In this document: positions 1 to 4,678 of the stretch, piece by piece | Layout of the letters: every line of letters starts with the position of its first letter | Position numbering within the stretch: position 1 is the stretch's first letter | NCBI GenBank assembly: GCA_029261435.1 | Contig: JAJDBI010000236.1 | Coordinates: 1 to 7,693 of the forward strand | DNA from: Nitrospinaceae bacterium | GTDB lineage: Bacteria; Nitrospinota; Nitrospinia; Nitrospinales; VA-1 | DNA: 7,693 bases | Reading direction: 5' to 3' | The notes under the pieces: model-generated | Databases searched by the model: none | Seen by the model: only the letters and a program-made list of their open reading frames with translations | What the model was told of the DNA's origin: nothing | Program-made: the position numbers and the translations under genes

Positions 1-904
1 TGCTGCTGCCATAATTATCTTCAAGAAACTGGCGCGTATGTCCAACAAAATAGGGTGCCCTGTTGAGCATGTCAGTGACCTCACCCAAGTGAAACTCTTC
101 ATCCATGGCCTGCTTGGATTCTTTCTTGGTGATAAAGGAAAGGTAGGCCATTCTGCGAATGGTATGGTTTCGTCTTTTTCGCGCTCGCTTAGGATCTTTA
201 TAGGGTGAGTAATGATTGGGAGCTTTTGGAAGGCTGGCGATCATGGCGCACTCAGCAATGCTAATATCCGCAACGCCTTTGCCAAAATAAGTGCGGGAAG
301 CGGCTTCTACACCATAACTACCATGACCATAATAAATCTGGTTGAGATACATTTCGAGTATTTCATCTTTGGTAAAGACTAATTCCAGTCTGACCGCCAG
401 AATAGCTTCTTTGATTTTCCGAGGTAATGTTCGTTCACGTGATAAAAATAATGTTTTGGATAACTGCTGGGTGATGGTGCTTCCACCCTCTACCACTCGT
501 CCAGCTTTTAGATTGGTGATAAAAGCTCTGAAAATAGCTTTAGGATCAATGCCAAAATGATAGTAGAAGTTGGAGTCTTCAACGGCCAGAGCTGCCTGTT
601 TTAAGGCCAGAGGAATATTTTCAAGCGGTATCATGATGCGCTTTTCAATATAAAACTCGGCAATTTTCTCGTCTGCATTGGAATAAATCTGGGTGATGGT
701 GCTGGGGTGATAATTTTTTAATTCGCGGACATCGGGAAGATCTTGAGAGTAATGGAAATATATAAAGCCCGCCCCTACAAAACCTGCGACTAAACCAAAA
801 AGAGTGAGTGAATAAAACGTGACCAGAAAAATTCTGGCAAATCTGGAGCGTTCCTTTTTCTTTTTTGGTTTGGTGGGTTTCTGGTTTTTTAGTATTTTTT
901 TCAT
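1..904 (-). CDS. Penicillin-binding protein 1A-like bifunctional peptidoglycan synthase, N-terminal part (3' end outside window)
   Basis: Translating the minus strand from the ATG at 904 gives 301 uninterrupted codons to the left edge, so the C-terminal transpeptidase half is not visible. Residues 1-22 are a very Lys/Arg-rich cytoplasmic tail and about 25-50 form one membrane anchor. The glycosyltransferase family 51 domain follows. It shows EDSNFYYHFGID (109-120, with the catalytic Glu109), GGSTITQQLSK (140-150), RKIKEAILAVRLE (162-174, with the second conserved Glu166) and KDEILEMYLNQIYYG (179-193). By family knowledge this domain polymerises lipid II into glycan strands in the periplasm, and a penicillin-binding transpeptidase domain should follow. 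An in-frame TAA at 914-916 limits the start. No clear Shine-Dalgarno precedes the ATG. The gene lies 80 bases downstream of the DUF5069-like gene on the same strand and may be co-transcribed. The class A PBP assignment is firm. PBP1A (mrcA/ponA) rather than another class A paralogue is the likeliest reading. Confidence 0.93.
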   Translation of the reverse strand, partial: MKKILKNQKPTKPKKKKERSRFARIFLVTFYSLTLFGLVAGFVGAGFIYFHYSQDLPDVRELKNYHPSTITQIYSNADEKIAEFYIEKRIMIPLENIPLALKQAALAVEDSNFYYHFGIDPKAIFRAFITNLKAGRVVEGGSTITQQLSKTLFLSRERTLPRKIKEAILAVRLELVFTKDEILEMYLNQIYYGHGSYGVEAASRTYFGKGVADISIAECAMIASLPKAPNHYSPYKDPKRARKRRNHTIRRMAYLSFITKKESKQAMDEEFHLGEVTDMLNRAPYFVGHTRQFLEDNYGSS

Positions 905-984
905 GATCAATCGTTATAACGTCAAGCGGGGAATAGGCTGGTAAAAAGAGGCAGTGATTACACGCGCTAAAAATATTGGGGTAA

Positions 985-1407
985 TTATTTTGGTGGCAAG
1001 CGTCCTTCCTCTAAATCCAGAAGGTCGACCCAGGTGTTAATATCCTCTCTGGAAGGATCAATTTTATTGCGAACTTCATGGAAATATTTCAGTCGATCTT
1101 CAGAGTCCGGTCTTCGTTCAAGAATCTGGTCATTGATGAAATCGATCTCTTCAGCATTTTTATCTTTAAGAATTTCCTGGGACCATACACTGATTTCATC
1201 GTCTCCACAATCCATAGCCTTTAAGGCAAATGCGTCGGAATCGATTCGCAGAAAGTTAAGGATAATTTTGTCGAGGGGGCAGGGGTAGATATAGTCTGCC
1301 ATTTTATTATCTCTAAAGGCCCGTGCTTTATCGATCATTCGCGCTAATTGTACCAAACCAGCCATTTTTACTTTTGGGCTACGGGGATAGGCTCTGGATA
1401 AATCCAT
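985..1407 (-). CDS. DUF5069-like family protein of unknown function
   Basis: This 140-residue protein has no signal peptide or membrane segment, so it is predicted to be cytoplasmic. Its N-terminus (MDLSRAYPRSP, then GLVQLARMIDKARA at 17-30) and the segment YIYPCPLDKIILNFLRID (39-56) match my memory of the DUF5069 family pattern: a short start with a YPRSP-type motif, an ARMIDK helix and a CPLD motif. The second half is acidic and helical, with many Asp and Glu residues and an alternating charge pattern near 80-125. Two Cys residues (43 and 67) are present, but no metal-binding cluster or catalytic motif is evident. It starts 7 bases after the stop of the leucine-rich-repeat gene, so the two are very likely one transcript and may be coupled in expression. 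No strong ribosome-binding site is visible. The family has no function known to me, and none is inferred beyond the operon link. Confidence 0.8.
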   Translation of the reverse strand: MDLSRAYPRSPKVKMAGLVQLARMIDKARAFRDNKMADYIYPCPLDKIILNFLRIDSDAFALKAMDCGDDEISVWSQEILKDKNAEEIDFINDQILERRPDSEDRLKYFHEVRNKIDPSREDINTWVDLLDLEEGRLPPK

Positions 1408-1414
1408 TTTATAT

Positions 1415-1909
1415 TTAGTCGAGCCTGAGACGGCTCACCCTTTTAAAGTTTTTTGAGGATTTGATGGCTTTGGCACCTACTTCACCAATTCGGTTGCGAA
1501 ACAGGTCTAATGTAGTCAGGTTTACAAGTATTTCTGACTCTGCCAGATACTTTGCTCCCTCTTCGCCTATACGATTGAATTTTAAAATTAACTGTTCCAA
1601 CTGGATGAGGTTGGGTGCCTTGGCCAAGTGCTGGGCCCCTGCTTCAGTTATGCTATTGGATTTTAAGTTGATTGACTTTAATTTTTTTGTGTAAGGGGAT
1701 TGACAAAGCGCTGATACACCTGTGTCGCTGATATTATTTTCTCCCAAGTCCAAGTGCGTCACTTCAGCCAGAATCTCCATGTTGGCGAGGCGAATTATCT
1801 CATCATCGCCCAGCTTTTTATTTTCCAGCTCAAGACTGACGTCAGCCACTCCCCGTACCGTTTTCCTGGCAATCAGTTGATCTAAATCAATACTTTGTTC
1901 GTCAGACAT
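1415..1909 (-). CDS. Leucine-rich-repeat protein, ribonuclease-inhibitor type
   Basis: This 164-residue cytoplasmic-type protein has no signal sequence. After an acidic N-terminus (1-20) the chain is built of 27-residue leucine-rich repeats. A degenerate one spans about 24-50, followed by clear units at about 51-76, 77-103, 104-130 and 131-157, and a closing strand VSRLRLD (158-164). Each unit has an LxxLxLxxNxI strand (for example LTTLDLFRNRIG) followed by a helix of the type EEGAKYLAES, as in ribonuclease-inhibitor-like LRRs. Such repeats form a curved solenoid that binds protein partners, and no enzymatic domain is attached. The protein is small for this class and lacks a distinct C-terminal cap. 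It is the first gene of a probable operon with the DUF5069-like gene (7-base gap) and is preceded by a well-formed promoter. The ATG at 1907-1909 has no Shine-Dalgarno; the bases just upstream are pyrimidine-rich on the coding strand. The binding partner is unknown. Confidence 0.85.
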   Translation of the reverse strand: MSDEQSIDLDQLIARKTVRGVADVSLELENKKLGDDEIIRLANMEILAEVTHLDLGENNISDTGVSALCQSPYTKKLKSINLKSNSITEAGAQHLAKAPNLIQLEQLILKFNRIGEEGAKYLAESEILVNLTTLDLFRNRIGEVGAKAIKSSKNFKRVSRLRLD

Positions 1910-1960
1910 TGGAGGATAGGAGAAAAATCATTAAATACAATACTTTGCTAAGAATAGCCT

Positions 1961-1989
1961 ATCATAAACTTATTGTAAGGGCTGGTCAA
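1961..1989 (-). promoter_or_regulatory. Sigma70-like promoter for the LRR/DUF5069 operon
   Basis: On the minus strand TTGACC (1984-1989, 5 of 6 matches to the -35 consensus) is separated by exactly 17 bases from TATGAT (1961-1966, 5 of 6 matches to the -10 consensus). Transcription would begin near 1954 and give a leader of roughly 45 bases before the LRR start codon at 1909. Spacing, match quality and position directly upstream of the operon make this the best promoter candidate in the window. It has not been tested against the genomic background. Confidence 0.6.
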
Positions 1990-2019
1990 ATATAACAATA
2001 TTATTTTATGACATTCAAT

Positions 2020-2048
2020 TTGCATCTATAAATATGCTAAATTAGAAT
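2020..2048 (+). promoter_or_regulatory. Possible promoter for the secreted TPR gene
   Basis: TTGCAT (2020-2025, 3 of 6 matches to the -35 consensus) and TAGAAT (2043-2048, 5 of 6 matches to the -10 consensus) are 17 bases apart. They lie about 55 bases before the ATG at 2102, in an AT-rich divergent intergenic region. The -35 is weak, and several other AT-rich hexamers lie nearby, so the exact site is uncertain. Confidence 0.35.
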
Positions 2049-2087
2049 TGATTCAGTACTTTAATGGAATGATTGAATATTAACATT

Positions 2088-2094
2088 AAGGGAG
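2088..2094 (+). promoter_or_regulatory. Ribosome-binding site fixing the TPR gene start
   Basis: AAGGGAG lies 7 bases before the ATG at 2102. This is a good Shine-Dalgarno match at standard spacing, and it supports the start that places a signal peptide at the N-terminus. Confidence 0.75.
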
Positions 2095-2101
2095 TTGTGA
2101 T

Positions 2102-2461
2102 ATGCGAACTATATTTTCAGTTATATTTGTATTATTTCTAGTTTCTTTTCCTTTTACAGCTATTGCCAGTGAGGGACCTATGGAACTTCCTGCAGGGTCT
2201 AATCCTAGTGCTGATATGCATAATAAAGCAGGGATCAAGCATTGGGGAATGGGGCATGCCGATGAGGCTCTGAAGCATTTCAAAGAAGCCGGTGCAGAAG
2301 ACAGTACAATAGCAGAAATTCATTTTAATGAAGCAGTTGCTTTGGACAAGCTGGGAGACCATGGTGCAGCTACCAAGCATTTTGGAGCAGCCAAGAAACT
2401 TGCTAAGGGAAATAAAAAAATTCTAGAATCGCCTATTTTGAACGGCCACTTGGGTCACTAA
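2102..2461 (+). CDS. Small secreted tetratricopeptide-repeat protein
   Basis: The 119-residue product begins with a typical Sec signal peptide: MR, a hydrophobic stretch at about 4-18, and AIA before a likely cleavage after Ala22. The mature part would be about 97 residues in the periplasm or outside the cell. No lipobox Cys is present, and the protein contains no Cys at all. Two TPR-like helix pairs follow. The first spans about 39-66 (HNKAGIKHWGMGHADEALKHFKEA has the A/G-W-G-A-L-F spacing of a TPR). The second spans about 73-100 (HFNEAVALDKLGDHGAATKHF). The chain ends in an unusual Gly/His-containing tail, NGHLGH. TPRs bind peptide segments of partner proteins, so a scaffold or adaptor role is plausible but unproven. 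The gene has its own ribosome-binding site and terminator and is probably monocistronic, divergent from the LRR operon. Confidence 0.82.
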   Translation: MRTIFSVIFVLFLVSFPFTAIASEGPMELPAGSNPSADMHNKAGIKHWGMGHADEALKHFKEAGAEDSTIAEIHFNEAVALDKLGDHGAATKHFGAAKKLAKGNKKILESPILNGHLGH

Positions 2462-2484
2462 AGAGTGTTTGAGTAATTTTTATT

Positions 2485-2519
2485 CGGGAACCTGAGATAT
2501 TCAGGTTCCCGCTTTATTT
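2485..2519 (+). terminator. Rho-independent-like terminator after the TPR gene
   Basis: CGGGAACCTGA (2485-2495) and TCAGGTTCCCG (2501-2511) form a perfect 11-bp stem around the 5-base loop GATAT. It begins 24 bases after the stop codon and is followed by the T-rich stretch CTTTATTT. The T tract is interrupted, so termination may be partial, but the position and stem strength fit a terminator separating this gene from tatA. Confidence 0.75.
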
Positions 2520-2600
2520 GGAGCTAAAATTAAGTTGATCAGATGGGTATTTTCTGAGGTGCCTGAATGAGGTTGGTACCCGTGGAAAGCCACTAAATTC

Positions 2601-2630
2601 CTGTCAATTCAGCATTTATTTTGCTAGACT
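2601..2630 (+). promoter_or_regulatory. Possible promoter for tatA
   Basis: CTGTCA (2601-2606, 4 of 6 matches to the -35 consensus) lies 18 bases before TAGACT (2625-2630, 4 of 6 matches to the -10 consensus). The -10 is preceded by TGC, which gives an extended -10 (TGnTAnnnT). Transcription would start about 30 bases upstream of the tatA ATG. Since a terminator closes the preceding gene, tatA needs its own promoter, and this is the best candidate seen. Confidence 0.4.
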
Positions 2631-2653
2631 TACCCAAAATTAGACAAGCCAAA

Positions 2654-2658
2654 AGGAG
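2654..2658 (+). promoter_or_regulatory. Ribosome-binding site of tatA
   Basis: AGGAG lies 9 bases before the first of two adjacent ATG codons (2668) and 12 before the second (2671). The spacing favours the first ATG, although TatA proteins usually need only one Met here. Confidence 0.7.
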
Positions 2659-2667
2659 AAAAAGCTT

Positions 2668-3141
2668 ATGATGGGAATAGGTTTTCCTGAGTTAATGGTA
2701 ATTCTGGTCATCATTATGATCATTTTTGGGGCTGGCAAATTGCCGGAGATTGGTTCGGCGTTTGGAAGAAGTATCAAAAACTTTAAAAGCTCTATGAAAG
2801 AAGCCGAAGCCGAGGAGCTTGATACGGAAACCCCAAGTGAAGCTGCAGAGGGTGAAACCGCAGAGTCATCAGAATCAACAGAAGAAACAAAAGAAGGCGA
2901 GGGCGCCGTAGCTAAAGAAGGTACAAAGCCAGCAGCTAAGCCAGCCGCGAAAACGAAAGCGGCGAAAAAGGAAGAAGACCTGATTGACGAAGCCGCCAAA
3001 GAGATTGAAAAAAACCGGATTGGAACCATTCGTACCAAACACGATGGTCTGGTTCAGCAGAACGATGTCTTCACCACATCTTTAGGTCGAACTCCAGGGG
3101 GAAGAGGCCGTGACAGGGGAGTTTCCCGGGACACTTTTTAA
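2668..3141 (+). CDS. tatA: Twin-arginine translocase component TatA/E with long charged tail
   Basis: TatA oligomerises in the inner membrane to form the passage for folded proteins with twin-arginine signal peptides, many of them cofactor-bearing respiratory enzymes. The N-terminus shows the whole TatA signature. A short periplasmic start, MMGIGFPELM, leads into one transmembrane helix (about 6-20). The hinge FGAGKLPEIG (20-29) and an amphipathic helix (about 27-45, GSAFGRSIKNFKSSMKE) follow. The FGxxKLPEIG motif favours TatA over TatB. At 157 residues it is well above the usual 60-90. Residues 46-82 are rich in Glu, Thr and Ser, 83-115 in Ala and Lys, and 116-157 in Arg and Gly, probably disordered. 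The last 40 residues have no recognisable motif and could be a natural extension or a lost stop. No tatC lies beside it. It is convergent with nuoD and follows its own ribosome-binding site. Confidence 0.9.
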   Translation: MMGIGFPELMVILVIIMIIFGAGKLPEIGSAFGRSIKNFKSSMKEAEAEELDTETPSEAAEGETAESSESTEETKEGEGAVAKEGTKPAAKPAAKTKAAKKEEDLIDEAAKEIEKNRIGTIRTKHDGLVQQNDVFTTSLGRTPGGRGRDRGVSRDTF

Positions 3142-3443
3142 AGGATTTAATCCCCCTCTTTTGGGGAGCCGATCTGGGGTTGAAAAGAAGGTTTTTTTAC
3201 TTCCTGATGCCCCCCAGTCCTATCCCGGTCAGTTTCCTGATATGAATAATCATATCCCTCAAAGAACAAACCGCAATCTCCATAAAGTGGTATCGCTTTC
3301 TAATTCAATGAAAAATTCCAAGAGAATAAAAAGGAGACTTCCTGAACCCCAAGGATATGTTGCCTGATGATTTGTGAGTAGGATGATTAACGAGGGGGGA
3401 TTGTGTTATGAAATGGGAGGAGTGAAGAGTCAGGAAATTATAA
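3142..3443. other. Convergent intergenic region without a convincing gene
   Basis: About 300 bases lie between the stop of tatA and the stop of nuoD. An open frame covers most of the stretch (3110-3367, plus), but it overlaps tatA, has no good start context and gives a protein of no recognisable type. The region holds a 7-bp perfect hairpin (3239-3256), a run of seven T near 3190 without a matching stem before it, and a short CCCC/GGGG pair near 3153-3167. There are also three copies of TTCCTGA. No clear terminator was found for either convergent gene. Confidence 0.5.
3239..3256. repeat. Short perfect inverted repeat
   Basis: GATATGA (3239-3245) and TCATATC (3250-3256) are exact inverted copies around the 4-base loop ATAA. 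The stem is AT-rich and lacks an adjacent T tract, so it is a weak terminator at best. It could be a protein-binding palindrome or a 3' end structure for one of the convergent transcripts. Confidence 0.35.
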
Positions 3444-4634
3444 TTACCTGTCGCACTCTCCGCCGATCATATTGATCATATCGAAGGTGGGAATGATATC
3501 TGCAAGCATTCCACCCTGGCACATCTCACCCATTGCAGCGGTCAGAGTGAAAGAGGGGGGGCGAACCCGACATTTATAGGGCTTGCCGGAACCATCACTT
3601 ACAAGATAGAAACCCAGCTCGCCATTTGCGGCTTCAGTTGGGAAATAGACCTCTCCCACAGGGGGCTTGAGTCCATCAATTACCATTTTGAAATGAGCGA
3701 TCATTTCTTCCATTCGCGCATAGACATCGGGTTTGGCTGGATTCCGCAAATATGGATTAGCAACGTTGATGGGGCCATCGGGCATATCTGCCATTGCCTG
3801 TTTAATGATTCTGAAACTTTGTTTGATTTCTTCCATCCTGACGAGGTATCGATCGAAGTTGTCACCTGTTTTTCCTAGAGGAATATCGAAATCAATCTTA
3901 TCGTAGCAAAGATATGGATGATTCTTGCGAACATCGTAATCAACCCCACTGGCACGCAGACATGGGCCGGTGAATCCCCATGAAATGGCGCTCTCTACAG
4001 GAATGGCTCCGGTGTCTGCCATACGATCGATAAAAATTCGATTTTTGGTGAGCAAATTGTCTACGTCTTCAAACAGTGAGTCCAGTTTGGGATAAGACGC
4101 TTTAAGGTCTTCATCAAAGCCCGGAGGCAGGTCACACATCAGGCCACCAATGCGTATATAGTTTGAGGTCAGACGGGCACCGCAAACCTTTTCCAATAAA
4201 TCCCAAACAATTTCGCGGGCTTCCACGAAATAAATAAAAGCGGTCAAAGCACCAAGCTCCAAAGCCGCAGCAGCTATATTGGTGTAATGATCGGAAATTC
4301 TCGCAAGCTCATTGGTGACCACGCGGATGTATTTACAGCGTTCTGTGATTTCAATGTCGCAGAGTTTTTCTACAGCGAGAGCAAAGCCAATATTGTTCAT
4401 GATGGCAGAACAATAATTTAATCGATCGGTGTAAGGAAACACATTGGAATAGGTCACGCTTTCGCACATTTTTTCAAATCCGCGATGCAAATATCCTATT
4501 TCAGTTTCCAGATTGACGACTGTTTCTCCATCCAGAGTCAGGAGAAATTTTACTGTCCCATGTGTTGCCGGATGCGAAGGGCCCATGTTAAGGACCATAT
4601 GATCAGTGTGTAGATTTTCTTTTAAGTCTGCCAT
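3444..4634 (-). CDS. nuoD: NADH-quinone oxidoreductase subunit D (complex I 49-kDa subunit)
   Basis: NuoD is the large subunit of the membrane-proximal hydrogenase-like module of complex I and, with NuoB, forms the quinone-binding cavity where electrons leave cluster N2. The 396-residue length is normal for a stand-alone NuoD. Visible family motifs are MGPSHPATHG (17-26), EIGYLHRGFEKM (45-56), RLNY (71-74) and the C-terminal GGECDR. By alignment, His25 and Tyr74 match the quinone head-group ligands of the Thermus subunit (same 49-residue spacing). The [NiFe] Cys ligands of the related hydrogenases are not at the expected ends, as normal for NuoD. It is not fused to NuoC. An in-frame TAA at 4641-4643 confirms the start. 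It follows nuoG after 44 bases with no strong Shine-Dalgarno, and is the last gene of the block. The usual neighbours nuoB, nuoC and nuoH are absent here. Confidence 0.96.
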   Translation of the reverse strand: MADLKENLHTDHMVLNMGPSHPATHGTVKFLLTLDGETVVNLETEIGYLHRGFEKMCESVTYSNVFPYTDRLNYCSAIMNNIGFALAVEKLCDIEITERCKYIRVVTNELARISDHYTNIAAAALELGALTAFIYFVEAREIVWDLLEKVCGARLTSNYIRIGGLMCDLPPGFDEDLKASYPKLDSLFEDVDNLLTKNRIFIDRMADTGAIPVESAISWGFTGPCLRASGVDYDVRKNHPYLCYDKIDFDIPLGKTGDNFDRYLVRMEEIKQSFRIIKQAMADMPDGPINVANPYLRNPAKPDVYARMEEMIAHFKMVIDGLKPPVGEVYFPTEAANGELGFYLVSDGSGKPYKCRVRPPSFTLTAAMGEMCQGGMLADIIPTFDMINMIGGECDR

Positions 4635-4678
4635 AACGATTTAGAATCCGGTTGCTGGGATAAAATTATTTAAAGTTA

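Noticed and set aside
1910..1925. GGAGGATAGGAG purine-rich run next to the LRR start codon
   Set aside because: It lies on the plus strand and so appears as pyrimidines in the LRR mRNA. It cannot act as the ribosome-binding site for that gene, and no plus-strand gene starts just after it.
2640..3038. 132-codon minus-strand open frame opposite tatA
   Set aside because: The Ser/Ala-rich translation is the complement of the Glu/Ala/Lys-rich tatA tail. The TatA frame has the family signature and a ribosome-binding site.
3110..3367. 85-codon plus-strand open frame overlapping the tatA end
   Set aside because: It starts inside tatA in another frame, has no Shine-Dalgarno and gives a low-complexity mixture with no recognisable motif.
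3391..3430. Ribosome-binding-site-like purine run followed by ATG near 3409
   Set aside because: The frame ends after only five codons (MKWEE), and the following GTG frame runs antisense into nuoD, so no credible small gene is supported.
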